From contig ML662449.1 of assembly GCA_007570785.1 (NCBI GenBank), positions 12,339,564-12,403,563 of the forward strand: a stretch of DNA of 64,000 bases, read 5' to 3'. The notes below the pieces were generated by a model, which saw only the letters and a list, made by a program, of their open reading frames with translations, was not told the origin of the DNA and ran no database searches. Positions 1 to 11,312 of this stretch are shown here, piece by piece; within the stretch, counting starts at the first letter, position 1; each line of letters begins with the position of its first letter. Both the position numbers and the translations under genes were made by a program. Source of the DNA: Antilocapra americana. Its lineage: Eukaryota; Chordata; Mammalia; Artiodactyla; Antilocapridae.

Positions 1-390
1 CCTCTAGGACCTTTCTCAGAACCACCCACTAGGTTCCAGACCTTCCAGCGTTCAGGAAACTGCATTCCTGGGCCAGTAGGAGAGTAGGCCTAGAGTGGTG
101 GTGAGACATTCTGTGCTGACAGCCCTCAGCTGCAGCAAACAGGGAACTAACCTACTGTGGTGAGTTTCCCCCCCTGTGGAGGAGGCAGCAGCATAACAAT
201 TCCACACAGAGTGCCTGCCAGGCAAGGGAGCCTGGGGACCTGAGTTTGAAATGTATTGTGATGCAGAGTACACGCCCAGTGTGTACCAGATGGTGCAGGG
301 TCTCTGAAGGTGAGTTTGAATGCCAGAGCATGGGATGTGGGGAGAACCATCCACTTCACCTTGTCTGGGAGAGGCTCCTATGTGTTGAGC
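1..390. other. Unrecognised sequence
   Basis: No repeat family, splice-flanked reading frame or RNA motif was recognised. The short open frames on both strands lack coding character. Confidence 0.5.
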
Positions 391-540
391 TAACATTTAC
401 TGAGCTTCACGATGTACTGGACAGGGAGAAGCAGATGCCATGACACAGCCCCAGTCCTCAAAGAACTCACAGTCTATTGGGAAAGAGAGGTCTACGCTGA
501 ACACTACAGGATGGTGTGATGTGATAGATGCAAGCCGGAG
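391..540 (+). mobile_element. Old interspersed repeat, L1ME-like 3' UTR type (name uncertain)
   Basis: The segment follows the mammalian-wide pattern 'aacatttattgagcacctac', then a 'ccctgccctcaaggagctcacagtcta'-like part, here degenerate. I call this pattern family A in this annotation; it recurs near 9.1, 11.1, 26.0, 42.6, 52.1 and 61.7 kb. I believe it is an L1ME-type 3' end but cannot confirm the name by eye. Confidence 0.5.
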
Positions 541-601
541 GCTCACTGGAGCAGAAATCCTACCGCTGGAAATCATTGTGAAGCTGGTGCCAGAGTGGCC
601 C

Positions 602-727
602 AGAGTGTAGCTCTCAACCTTGGCTGTGCATCTGATACACCTGGGAAACTTTGAAAACCCGGCCACACCCAGACCAAATAAATCAGCATCTCTGGGGAAG
701 GTTCCAGCCCTCAGAACTTTTTAAAGC
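602..727 (+). mobile_element. MER5A-type hAT element, 3' truncated
   Basis: It begins with a degraded hAT terminal repeat followed by 'ctctcaaccttggctgtgca', then the MER5A body up to 'tttttaaagctcccc'. The following Bov-tA SINE begins where the MER5A 3' half should continue. Confidence 0.75.
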
Positions 728-938
728 TCCCCTGTGGCTCAGATGGTAAAAAAAATTTGCCTGCAATGAGGGAGATCTGGGTTTGATCTCTGGGTTGGGA
801 AGATCCACTGGAGGAGAGCATAGCAACCCACTCCAGTATTCTTGCCTGGAGAACTGCCATGGACAGAGGAGCCTGGTGGGCTACAGGCCACGGGGTCAAA
901 AAGAGCTGGACATGACTGAGCGACTAAGCACAGCACAG
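727..938 (+). mobile_element. Bov-tA SINE
   Basis: It runs from 'ctgtggctcagatgg' through 'gttgggaagatcc', 'cactccagtattcttgcc' and 'catggacagaggagcctgg' to 'gactgagcgactaagcaca', the full order of a Bov-tA unit. The B-box-like part is mutated, so it is an aged copy. It sits at the broken edge of a MER5A. Confidence 0.95.
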
Positions 939-1935
939 TAATTCCAGAGTAGCAGGATGGGAAGCCACGGACCAGAGCTTCACGGCCCCTCTCATGTAGT
1001 CTTGCTCATAAGAGAATCTCTCTTGTTGGAAGCTTCATGATTGATGAGTTAGGACCTTAGGGAACACTGAGGACATGAGATGGACTAGTGAGTAAACTGA
1101 CACAAAAAAAGCTTTCAAATGTTTTATGTCAATGTAAGGAACCTGCCCCCACTACTAGCATTTTCAGTGCCCCCAGGCCTTGAATCGAGAGTGATTATGG
1201 TTTCCTTCACTTACATCTAAGGCTCAGAACCAACCCTTCTGTGACTGAACAGCAGTGAGAACATCTCTTTCCTTCAAGGGAAACCCTCCTCCAGTCTTAC
1301 CTGAAAGGGTATGGCCTTGCTCCGTGGTCCCAGCAAGGCAGTCACCATAGTTTACAAAACATTTCAGGAAATATGTGGGGTGTGGACTTTTGTCAGTTTG
1401 GGGGTGTGGGAGGTCATGATTCAAAATATCATGAGAGTAGCAGGAAAAGTCCAAACAGTCCAGTAGAAGTAAACTCAGGGAAAATGCTACATAGCTGCCT
1501 ATCAGGGTAGTTTACACATGGAGAGTGAGGGTAGAATTCAAGGTCACATACACTCACATACACCCAAATCACACTTCACACACTCTCAGAGATTTTAGTG
1601 TCACACATCATCACCCAGGACGAAGACAAGAATAAATTCCTTTAATTCTCAGATCCTCAGAAATGCAGATGAGCGCTTGTTTGGGATTGGTTGGCTGTGG
1701 GACATCCATGAAATGGAAAGACCAGAAAGAAGCCATATCGGCAGGTAGTTTGGTGAGTCAGCCTTGTGTTGGCAGGGTCTGGGTTGGTGAGAGAAATTTG
1801 GGAGTCAACAGCATGAAGGGGAAATTTCAGTCCCTGGGCACTGGTGAGATGACCCAGGGAAAGTGTAGATGGAGGAGGAAAGAGGCTAAGATGAAACCCA
1901 GAGTGGTCCCAAGTTTTTAAAAATTCTCCATTTGT
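939..1935. other. Unrecognised sequence with a degenerate CA-rich patch
   Basis: No interspersed repeat was recognised. A loose CA-rich stretch lies at about 1543-1590. The open frame at 1663-1920 has no recognisable protein character. Confidence 0.45.
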
Positions 1936-2242
1936 TTTTATTTATTTATATATATATTTGGGGCTGTGCTGGGTCTTTGTTGCTACGCGGACTTTAGCTG
2001 CAGCCAGTGGGGGCTACTCTCTAGTTGCAGTGCCCAGGCCACTCAGTGTGGTGATGACTCTTGCTGTGGAGTGCAGGCTCCAGAGTGCACGGGCTTCAGT
2101 AGTTGCTGCATGTGGGCCCAGTAGCTGTGGCACATGGGCTTAGTTACTCCATGACATGTGGGCTCTTCCTGGACTGGGGACTGAACCTGTGTCTCCCACA
2201 TTGGCAGGCAGCCTCTATACCACTGAGCCACCAGGGAAGCCC
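1936..2242 (-). mobile_element. CHR-type SINE (tRNA-Glu-derived), long copy
   Basis: Reverse-complement CHR structure: an AT-rich tail at 1936-1960, then 'ggggctgtgctgggtctttg', repeated 'gttgc...gggctt' units, 'ggactgggg.ctgaacc', and at the SINE start 'ccactgagccaccagggaag'. Several internal units are diverged. Possible degraded target duplications, 'cccaagttttt' and 'cccaacttttg', lie just outside. Confidence 0.85.
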
Positions 2243-3305
2243 TGCCCCAACTTTTGAAGTTGGATAGAAGAGGCTAAGCAGATGAGGGCAGGGAGGGAGG
2301 AAGGAAACCAGCAGATGGGTTGATCCAGAGGCCAAGTCTAAGAGGAGGGAATGGTCTGATCAAAAAAGGTTAGGACAAAAGCATGAGTCTTGGACTTGGG
2401 TAGTAGGGTAGTCACTGGGGTGCCTGAGAGAAGTCATTTCAGTGGTGCCACAAAGACAGAGTTTTCGGCAAAGGGCAGAGAAGTCATTTGAGTATGATGG
2501 TAACAGGGAAGTGGGGCTGTGGCTGGGGGCTGTGAGAGAAGAAGATGTTTTCATGTGTGTTTTCTTTGTGGATGGGAATGATTCGGGAGACAGAAAGGTA
2601 TCAAGACAGCAGAGAAAGAGGGGCCACTCCAAGGAGTGAAGTTATTGGGTAGATCAAAGGAATTATCCTATAGGAGGGAGGAGCTGGCGTTTGGTAAGAT
2701 GAGAACTATCTAGCAGTTCACCTGTGAAGGAAGGAAGTTGAAGTTTATTCAACTTTGTGATGAGAGAACATATTTCTTGATTCTTTCCCACCCCCGAGGT
2801 GGTTAGAGTTTATGGGATGAACCTGGGAGAGATCTCCTTACAGCAAGTAGGAAGTAAAGTAAGCAATTCAAACTCCCTGCCCTAAGCTAATCCGAATTTC
2901 AAAGGCATGCTTAGATGTCTTGTATCACATCAGAATGGTATGGGTAAAGTGTGAGCTGTTCACCACTATGTAGGTCGAACTTATTAAACTGTAGAAATCG
3001 GAGATCTCTTTAATCCATAAGATGACAACAGACATTTCCAGACAGCAGCAGGAGTACAAAGGAGTATTCCATCAGCGCGACCTCAAAATCACAAAGTTTG
3101 AGAAAAAGTATGCAAGTGTCAAACAGTCAAGAAAATCAAAGCAACATTCAGACCCTCTGTTTTGGTCTAACTGGGAGATAATGATCTACTCTTTACCCCA
3201 CTCACTGACAGAAGGATAGAAAATAACCCTTGGGAACTCACCTGACAATTACTTATGAAAATATGTTAAAGTGTTCCTGAGACAGAGCACACAAGATAAG
3301 TCCTA
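2243..3305. other. Unrecognised sequence
   Basis: Purine-rich stretches such as 2280-2310 and ordinary unique-looking DNA. No known family or coding signature was seen. Confidence 0.45.
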
Positions 3306-3536
3306 TGCTCTGACATTCAGTCGTGTCTGACTCGTTGCGACCCCATGGACTGTCACCCGCCAGGCTGTTCTGTGCATGAGATTTCCCAGGCAACAATATT
3401 GGAGTGGGGTGCCATTTCTGGCTCCAGGCCAGAATACTGGAGTGGGTAACCTTTCCCTTCGCCAGGGGATCTTCCCAAACCAGGTCTCCTGCACTGCAGG
3501 CAGATTCCTTACCAGCTGAGCCACAAAGGAAGCCCC
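3306..3536 (-). mobile_element. Bov-A2-like SINE, partial dimer
   Basis: Antisense Bov unit, 'ttcagtcgtgtctgactcgt' to 'ccagctgagccaca..ggaagcccc'. The 'ccagaatactggagtgggta' segment follows an earlier diverged 'caatattggagtggggtgcc', which fits a partial dimer rather than one Bov-tA unit. Confidence 0.9.
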
Positions 3537-5830
3537 CAGGCTATGGTATATTTCTGGAAATGGACTACTGCTGATGAAATCTGTCTTCCAGAGAAAAAGT
3601 TGTTTCTTTGATGTTTCTTCTCAAAAATGGAGGAAGACCTATCTAAGAAGATAGAAAAAATACACAGAGAAATACATTATTTGAGTTGATTGTTGAGTGC
3701 CCATAGTGAAGTAGGCACAAACAAGCGTTACACAAATGGAAGAAGGGAGAGGCTTGTATGGGTTTGAGGAAAATAGGGACAGTGCTCAGGGATCTTGCTT
3801 CACCTAGAAACCTCCCTTCAGAACCCACCCTGCAGCTTTTGTTTTCTTCACGTGGATTTCCTTCAGCATTCAGGCATTTGACACTTGTCCCAGTTTCAGC
3901 CTGTCTTTCCAGAGCTGTCTAGATGTTTCCTGATCTCTGAATACAGGCTACCACTTCTAGCCCCTCCTCCTCAACAGAGGATTCCTACACTTAAAGTTGC
4001 CTCCAAAGCCATCATCACTTTCTTGAATGCATTAATTAACACTAGTTGAACTGAACCAAAAATGTCTGCTCTAGGCTAGGTAATGCTGCCCTTTGGTGGA
4101 ACCACAAACTCTGTTCTCTTTTTCTTGACCTTGTAGTCTCCATGTCCTCCTAAATTCCAGTTAGACTGAGGGCCCAGAGTGAGCAAAGAGGGTTCACTCT
4201 GCTTATGAACTACCTGGGAGTTCACATACCACGCAAGTTTTCAACAGTTTCCAATGCCTTGTGAAGGGTCGGAATGAGTGGAAAAGTCTGGGAGCGGCCC
4301 CTTGGCTGAAAACCAGGGGAGCTGAAAGTTTGCCAGCAAGCCCTAGAGGGTGACTCAATGGGAAGCAACTTTATAGAGAAGAGGGGTGAGTAGGATGTGG
4401 TCAAAAGAGGCGTGAGGAGAGGACGCCTTTCGCATATTGTAAAGCTAATGTGGCTTGGTGATTCAATCAGCATTTCTCCCCAGTTGGTACTGAGATCTCA
4501 ACCAGCCCAGCCTCCAGCTCTGGGCCCCATGGGACCCTGGCTGTAAGGGTATTCCTCCCTTCCACTCTTCCAGTGACCTCCCAATCATGACCAAGAGAGA
4601 AGAGGAAATCGGTCACCTTGGGAGCAACTGATATCTTGAGGGGACATGGTGACCACAAAAACAAAGAGTTGTGTTTGTGGTTTGGAATGTCACTCCGATT
4701 GCGAGGATGCGTGGTCACCCCGAGTATGCAGAAGCTTGCTTGTGGTTCAGGAGGGACGGACCACAAACCCCGTCATGTGTTTCCAGGAAACACTGATACC
4801 TGATTATTATTAGACCAAGATGCCAGCCATGCCAGTGGCCTCAGACCCATTCCCTGTTGGCCTGGCTCTGGGGTATCCGGTAGCACCTACACTAGACTGC
4901 CAGTCTGGAAGAGGGGACCCACATGTCTGTGGACTCCCATGGCCCAAGCACACTGCTGGCTCCGTGCTGCCAGCGTCAGCCACATACACAAAATGTGACC
5001 ACTCTGCTCAGTCTCCGCATCAGCTAGCTAGTCTCATCCAGGAGGAGCTGGGTGGGTCCCAGCCTAACTTGTAAAACCTATTTAAATACTGTTTTTCACG
5101 AAGCCACAATTGCCAAGAAATGACTAGAAGTTATAGCCTATTTGTACGAGAGGAGAGGAGTGTGGAACAAGGTTGGGAGGACGGCTTCTCTGTGTTTACC
5201 TTTTTACATCTTTTTGCATTTGAACCATGCGAGCATATTATATATTTCAAAAGAAAGCAAGGAAACAACCCTCATTATCTCAGAAAGTTTCTTCTAGCCA
5301 AGAAACTTCCCAATGGTGTTTCTTCAAGTTGCTTGCTGTGTAGAAGTACTAGTCATAAGTTCTCTGTCAAGGACAAGCTATGTGCCCTTGGACTCAAGGG
5401 GACCCTTCCCTAAAGGTCAGAGACTCCTATGCATCAAGCAGTGAGGGTGGGATGATGTCACAGCTTGCAATAATCTCGTGGCCTCTAGAATAGTGTGAAA
5501 TGTGATGAGATGACTTCATGAATCCCCACTTCCAAAGGGCAGCCCCAGAGAGGAAAGGGTCTTTTGTAGGCTGAGGGGAGGCATCATCAGCAAGATTCCC
5601 CATACTTGACCGAGACACACCCTGTTTCCACCTGGAGACCTTCGGATGTGGTTTATTTACACCCAAGCCATGGGGGTTTTGTTAGAGTCTGAGGCAGAAG
5701 GAAAGTTGTGCACCCTCATATGCACCTGTTTTTTCCAGAACATTGAAGTAGTGGAACAATGCTGGAAGGTATGTTAAAACTCACATTAAGTTCAGATATT
5801 TAATTTATACCCCAGTGGAATTTACTAAGA
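3537..5830. other. Unrecognised, repeat-poor 2.3 kb
   Basis: No SINE, LINE or DNA element was recognised on either strand. Short open frames of 60-100 codons occur at several places (for example 4467-4766 minus and 5120-5413 plus), but none shows conserved motifs or convincing splice context. This could hold unique intronic or intergenic DNA or very old repeats. Confidence 0.45.
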
Positions 5831-5912
5831 TTTCAAATAATTAATTAATATATCATAATTAATTTTAACAATTAATAATTAAAATAATTAAATTAATTAA
5901 AATTATTTAAGA
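5831..5912. repeat. AT-rich low-complexity patch with many TTAATTAA-like words
   Basis: About 80 bp are almost purely A and T, built from overlapping 'taattaa' words on both strands. It may be plain low complexity or a matrix-attachment-like tract. The sequence alone does not show function. Confidence 0.8.
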
Positions 5913-6124
5913 TTGTCACCTAGTTAGGAAAAATCACCAAACAAGACAGTTCTCTCAATTAAAAATGAGAGGAGAGAAGTAAATTCGGAAAGTAGGATTG
6001 ATGAGTTTGCTTCCACTAAAGCCAGGGGCTCACAGTTTTCTTTTTGCCTCAAGCTCCAATATGGCTCGGCCCTTTGTTTGAAAGACTATTCAAATAGTCT
6101 TTATTTGAAATCTTGATCCTTTGG

Positions 6125-6266
6125 TCATTGTGAAATTTTTATATTAATTTTTATTTTTTTAAAATATGGCATTAAAATATTACTTTTCTTGATAACTGAA
6201 TTTTTTGGTGTTCCTTTAAATTTTGCACTGGAGGTGAGCTTCACTCTAGTCGTGGCCTGGTGAACC
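6125..6266 (+). mobile_element. Probable ancient mammalian repeat, family not named
   Basis: The block 'atggcattaaaatatta', 'cttgataactgaattttttg', 'taaattttgcactggaggtg' matches a dispersed placental repeat I recognise but cannot name. The downstream 'cctggtgaacc' fits its GC-rich end. Confidence 0.35.
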
Positions 6267-7440
6267 CCAGTGGCCCAAGGGTGGCCCGGAGGATTGCCTC
6301 CTAGATCGCTGTTGTCAGACTTGTACCTTCATGCACGCATCCCCCACCAACCACCCACAGTCTTCTCAGCGCCCGTGACTGAGGAGCCACTTGCTCTCAG
6401 AGAACTTGTCTCTGCATCACATCACATCCTCATGATTCAAAGCACTAAGCCTGGAACCAGCTGCAGTTATCCTTACTGTTTGCGTGCAAAGCTATTCAGA
6501 GGCTTGCCTGCAGCCTTTGGCTAGAGGGAGTATACAAATGTAATTCCCTTAATCTCCTGCAAGGCCCTTAATCATTCCTAACACACTTGGCCTGATCCAG
6601 TGCACTAATGGAGTTGCATCCTGACGAAGTAGATAATGGGAAGAAGGGTGACACCAGCGATGCAAGAGTAACTGACACACAGCTCCTTCCCAGCCCCAAG
6701 CCCCGACACTGTCCCCATTCCTCTGCCTGCTGCTGCTTTGGGAGAAGGAGCATTATAGTGACTCCTCTTCATTCCCCCAGCTGAGACCCTCCCCTATGGC
6801 CAGCTGAATGTTTTACAGCTGGAAAAGACGGTGAGCAGCAGCTTCCTTTGTAAAGAGCTGCAGTAGGAGTATATTTTCCACATGCTGACTCCCAAGGCTG
6901 TTGGTGCCCTTGACCCCAGCACACAGTTCCAACTCCTTGGCTGACTTGGGGTTGGGGGTGGAGGAGTGACTTTGATCTAGTAGTTTAAGTCACTCCTTGC
7001 CTTGGTTTTCCCATAAGGAAAACACTTACGCCCTTCTGCAGGTGGGGGACGGACTCAGTGACCTCTCACAGTCTCTTCCAACCACAGGATTCCATCGGGC
7101 TATTATTAGAATCGTCTGGACAGAGCATCAGTGCGACAGGAGGCTTCTGGAGAGCATAGAACCAAATGATAATGTTTACGGGTGTTTGGGGGCACCAGAC
7201 CATCTCTGACTATCTTTTTGAAGTCATTCAGCTTTACTAGGGTTATTTCTCTGAGTGTTTCTTTCTGCTAAATGTCTGTTTATTTTTCTCAGTCTGTTCA
7301 CTCCTTTAGCCTTTCTCTCATGTTTCCTGTCTCAACTAGGTTCCACTTATATAAAGGCAGGGCAGCCTCATTCCTTTTGGTACCCACTTCTGTGGCCCAC
7401 ATCCAATCAGGGCGAGCAGGCTGCTGTTTGCTAGCTAGAT
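6267..7440. other. Unrecognised sequence
   Basis: No repeat was recognised over 1.2 kb. Short frames at 6270-6524 and 6997-7209 look non-coding. Confidence 0.45.
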
Positions 7441-7606
7441 GGGCCATTGGGCAGATGACCTAACCAGTCTTTGGGCCCCAAATTTCTCTCCTAGAGAATG
7501 GGATGATAGTATGTGACTCATGGAATATTGTGAGGATTATAGCAGATCAAGTACAGAGCACAGTGTTCAGCACAGAGTGAGGAGTAAAAATAATAGCTGT
7601 TGAATG
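7441..7606 (+). mobile_element. MIR SINE
   Basis: It follows the second half of MIR: 'gggcagatgacctaacc', 'ctcctagagaatgggatgat', 'attgtgaggattatagcaga', 'acagagcacagtgttcagca', 'ataatagctgttgaatg'. Confidence 0.8.
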
Positions 7607-7942
7607 CATAAATGAGTCTTAGCATGATATAAAAAACAGCTATACAAGAAATACATGAGTGTGTCCCTGTTGCCTAAATTCAAATAATACAGAAGTATAC
7701 AGTCAAAAATGAAAGAGTCCTTTCATTGACTAACCCCTTCTCTCCCCTCCTTTCTCAGCATTAATAATAGTTCTTTCTTTGGCTCTCTTCTTTTGGGGGG
7801 AAGGAGTTAATTATCTGATATGTGAATATAGTCTTCTTTTGTAAAGATCCAAATATTTAGAAGCATACGGCCTCCCCAGACTTGAAGACATTCCCCTTCA
7901 TATCTCTTTCATTCTTACCTCTGACTCCGGAGCTAACCACTT

Positions 7943-8053
7943 AAAAAAAAAATCTTTTGGCCACACAGCATGTGGGATCTTAGTTTCCCAACCAGGGATC
8001 AAACCCATGCCTCCTGCATGAGTCTTAACCACTGGACCACCAGGGAAGTCTCT
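7943..8053 (-). mobile_element. CHR-type SINE with 14-bp target duplications
   Basis: A poly-A tail reads as A9 on the plus strand, followed by 'ttttggccacacagcatgtg', 'ccaaccagggatcaaaccca' and 'aaccactggaccaccaggga'. It is flanked by 'ggagctaaccactt' (7929-7942) and 'ggagataatcactt' (8054-8067), two mismatches, which fixes both ends. Confidence 0.9.
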
Positions 8054-8104
8054 GGAGATAATCACTTTTGACAGAGATTCTTCCCACATCTATTCTATTA
8101 ATTT

Positions 8105-8160
8105 GTTATTGTTGTTCATTCGATAAGTTGTGTCCGACTCTGTGACCTCATGGACTGCAA
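8105..8160 (-). mobile_element. Bov-tA or BovB terminal fragment
   Basis: 'ttgttgttcattcgataagt' and 'tgtccgactctgtgacctca' match the antisense end shared by BovB and Bov-type SINEs. It breaks off at an AT-rich tract after 'tggactgcaa'. Confidence 0.75.
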
Positions 8161-8226
8161 AATATATATACTATGTATGTACAGTATACTATGTATATAC
8201 ACACATATATACACATATTTATACTA
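8160..8226. repeat. Degenerate TA/CA-rich microsatellite
   Basis: Interspersed 'atatatata', 'tatgtatgta' and 'tatatacacaca' words abut a truncated BovB/Bov end, a common origin of simple repeats in ruminants. Confidence 0.8.
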
Positions 8227-8907
8227 CTTTTTAAAATACATTTAAAAAAAGTATTTTGCCAGGAATGGTAAGTCACTTCCAATGTTATCTAGAAAAGTGA
8301 AACATGCAGGTCACTCAAGAAAGCCCTGAATTAATGTCCCTGGTTCTTTCCTGCAAAGGGGTGAGGCTGGTTTTTCCTAAGTACCAAGGAACGAAGAAAA
8401 CAGAAAGATATCAAAACCTCTGAATACACGTTTGGACCACCGCAAGTATCAGAGAGGCGGATGTTTGGGGCTTAGGGATAGAAGGAGACCTTGCTTCTCT
8501 TTAAGATCAAAGTTTTACCAAGCAGAAAGATGAAGCAGGCCGCTAAGTCCAGGAAGACATATTTTTCTTAGGGGAATGATGAGTAGAATTTTAAATATAA
8601 TCCATAAGAGAGAATGGAATAAATAAGTATACTAAAGATTTGTTACAGCCAGTAGACCAGTGGTTCTCAATATATACTGTGATGTCCATTCATAGTTTTG
8701 CCACCAAATGTTCATTACTACATACAACCTATTTTTGCTAAACACAGGATGTGTATTACTACAGCACTACTTGGCAGGTAAAACACTGTCAAAGAAATTT
8801 TCTAATGTCACATCAAGTGGAGAACAATTCATTGCATGTAAGAGGCGTAAGGCATGATATAATAATTTAGAACAACATGAAATTTGTGAATTTATTGAAA
8901 CAGGGGA
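8227..8907. other. Unrecognised sequence
   Basis: One 'cagtggttctcaa' motif at about 8659 resembles a hAT terminus, but no MER5 or MER20 body follows it. Nothing else was recognised. Confidence 0.4.
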
Positions 8908-9110
8908 GAACAACATAGTGAATAAAGGTTCAGACTCTGGAGACAGCACTCTGGGTTCAAATCCTGCTTCTTACTATTTATGGGATCATGGGTGAATTTT
9001 CTCATGTGTAAAGTAGGAGTAATCCTACCCCATAGATTGTTAGGAAGATCATAATATTTCTAACATGCTCAGAGCTTTCCTGGCACATAAATATTAGCAT
9101 TACCTACCAG
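8908..9110 (+). mobile_element. MIR SINE, nearly full length
   Basis: From 'acaacatagtgaataaaggt' through 'actctggagacagcactctg' and 'ttctcatgtgtaaagtagga' to 'ctttcctggcacataaatat', the MIR landmarks are in order. Confidence 0.85.
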
Positions 9111-9125
9111 GTTATACTTAACCCA

Positions 9126-9395
9126 TCATTCACTATTCACTCAATAAATATTGAGTATCTATTGTGCTTCAGTCATTATGCTAAGCTCTGAGAATAAGTG
9201 GTAAGAAAACAAAAGATACCACTTGAACTCATGGACTGGGAGAGAAAACATTAATTAATAATTGCACAAACAATATAAAATTGCAACTGTGCTGAGTACT
9301 TGGAGCCATAAGAGCTGGTAATGACTACCGGGGAGTAGGTCTTCTTGAGGAAGCGACGTTTACATGCTATTTGACACACTCACCAGGTAGAGTTT
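9126..9395 (+). mobile_element. Old interspersed repeat, L1ME-like 3' UTR type (family A)
   Basis: 'cactcaataaatattgagta' and 'attatgctaagctctgagaa' open the element; 'cttcttgaggaagcgacgtt' matches its late 'ggaggtgacatttgagc' part. The family name is uncertain. Confidence 0.55.
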
Positions 9396-9559
9396 CACTA
9401 AATAAAGATGGGAGGCCGAAGATGAAATATATAGTTCTTATTATAAATCATAATATCTCAGGCAGGCAAAGGCTAGGGTCAGAGACATCCTTGAAAAGGC
9501 TGTAGATTCTGGGGGGAAAAGGTGACAGGTGGCCTGGGTAAGGATTATAGTGAAAACAA

Positions 9560-9751
9560 GGGACATCCCTGGGGGTCCAGCGGCTAAGACTCCATGCTCC
9601 TCATGCACAGGCCCAGGTTTTATCCCTGGTCAGGAAACTAGATCCCACACACCACAACTAAAGATCCTACTTGCTGTAACTACAGATCCCCCATGCTCCA
9701 ACCAAGACCCAGCGCAGCCAACTAAATATTTTTTGAAAAAGAAAAAGAAAA
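9560..9751 (+). mobile_element. CHR-type SINE
   Basis: 'gacatccctgggggtccag', 'atccctggtcagg', repeated 'ccacaactaaagatcct' units and 'gacccagcgcagccaa' end in an A-rich tail. The B-box-like region is degraded. Confidence 0.9.
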
Positions 9752-10318
9752 TCAATAAGTGGGGCACATTATTTCCATACCCCACTGACTCTATCAACCA
9801 CAGCCATAGAAATGCATCTCAGGCCCGGGCAAACCCATCAGCAACAACTTCTCAGCACCCATGGTTCTGAGCAGGTGTCAGAGAAAATGCAAAAGAGAAG
9901 CGCGTCTTCCTTGGCTTTTCTGTTTTCTCTCTCCCGGAGCGTTTCACCAGGAACAGACACGTTTCTTTACGGTGCTGTAGGCAGCAGGCATGAGGGTGCA
10001 GGCCAGCTGCACAGCCCTTCCTCCTCCTCTAGCTATGAGTGGCTGTGAGTTAAAAGCCTCTAAAATCAAGACTAGCGCCTGTGCTCACATCTGATTCATT
10101 TAGTTTGCTTCAAACTCCAGCCCAGCCTACACAGAGCAGGGTGTGGCAGCCAGGAGAGAGATTTCAGGTTGGAGGTAAACAGGGCTAGAATTAATAAGGA
10201 AATTGATAATGGGGGAGGGGGTTTGCATACAGCAATTCCACCCCATCCCATCACCAGATGAAAAGCTGCTCTGAGAGAGGGAGGTATGTGGGGGTTGGTT
10301 ATGTAACTGAATGTAAAC
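9752..10318. other. Unrecognised sequence
   Basis: No repeat was recognised. The open frames crossing the end of the CHR SINE are artefacts of the SINE. Confidence 0.4.
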
Positions 10319-10370
10319 AGTGGGTGCAGTGTCTGGCATTTAATAGATGCTACTTATGATTATCATTGTC
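10319..10370 (+). mobile_element. MIR/L2 3' end fragment
   Basis: 'gtgcagtgtctggcatttaa' followed by 'tagatgctacttatgattat' fits the shared MIR/L2 tail. The short length limits confidence. Confidence 0.4.
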
Positions 10371-10689
10371 TTCTTCAATGCATAGAGCTGAATCATTCTG
10401 CTTCATTTAAGATATTGGATAAATGCTTCAGGTGTCAGCTTTGGGAGTGGGGTGGGGGACAAAGCAGTCACTTCTTACCTAGTAGCTGGTTCTTTCCACA
10501 TCAATACTAGGGTCCCCTTGCCTTAGAGAAGTCAGACAGAGGCTCCCCAAACCATCATTCTCTCCCATACCGTCTGGCTTGTACCTTGGAGGACAGGTTG
10601 ATCTCTCTCTCTCTTCTCCCCAAGGTGTTTAAGGCAGGAAAACTGGGAGAAATTGAGGGACTATAAACAACCAGCCAAAGAGGGCATTG
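10371..10689. other. Unrecognised sequence
   Basis: Nothing was recognised apart from a short CT-rich run near 10600-10620. Confidence 0.4.
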
Positions 10690-10830
10690 CTCACCTCTGA
10701 GGTGAGTGCTGTTATTCCCTCCATTTGACTAATGAAGAAACAGACTTAAAGAGCTTAAGTATCTGGTAAGTGAACAGAGTAGGAATCTGACATCAGCTGT
10801 CAGAATGCAGGGCTCATGCTGTCATCACTG
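10690..10830 (-). mobile_element. MIR SINE, antisense
   Basis: The reverse-complement landmarks 'ccctccatttgactaatgaa', 'gaaacagacttaaagagctt' and 'ggtaagtgaacagagtagga' are in order. Confidence 0.75.
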
Positions 10831-11096
10831 TTTATCCTGTTTTTCCAAGAAACCACATGGCCAGCTGTCCCCAGCTCTCCTTTTCCTGTTCTTAAGCAGC
10901 TGAGTGCATCTCCATAGATGCAGAGTATTGAACAGGAGACTGCACACATCTCATCACTAGTATGCCCAGGCACACACAAGCTCTCCCCGCCCTGGCTGTT
11001 TCTCAGCACCAGGGCTGAGCTCCCAGTAACCAATGGCATCTTTTGTCTGCTTTGACTGAACTCGTGGCTGTTGGTGGGAGGTGGGTAAAAGAAGTA

Positions 11097-11312
11097 TCCA
11101 CTCATCCATTCATCCACCAATAGTGATAGAGCCTCTACCCTGTGCCAGGCTCAGTGCCAGAGGCTGGCGATAAAGACAGGAACAAAGCCCCTCTCTTCTT
11201 GGAGCTGACAGCCTGCTCAGGGATGAAAGACAAGCAAATTTCACAGAAATTTTCATGCAGGTCACACCTGTTGATTGGAGACAGAGCAGGGTGGTTCAAG
11301 AAGGCTCCCTGA
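11097..11312 (+). mobile_element. Old family A repeat split by a ruminant L1
   Basis: 'catccattcatccaccaata', 'accctgtgccaggctcagtg' and 'cttggagctgacagcctgct' follow family A. Its late part, 'agggtggttcaagaaggctc', contains the L1 integration site; it resumes at 12437 with 'gtccctgagcc'. Confidence 0.55.

Noticed and set aside
8160..8226. CRISPR array or satellite
   Set aside because: The repeats are short degenerate TA/CA words without spacers or a fixed unit length.
8659..8671. MER5 or MER20 element
   Set aside because: Only the 13-base terminus-like motif cagtggttctcaa is present; no body follows.
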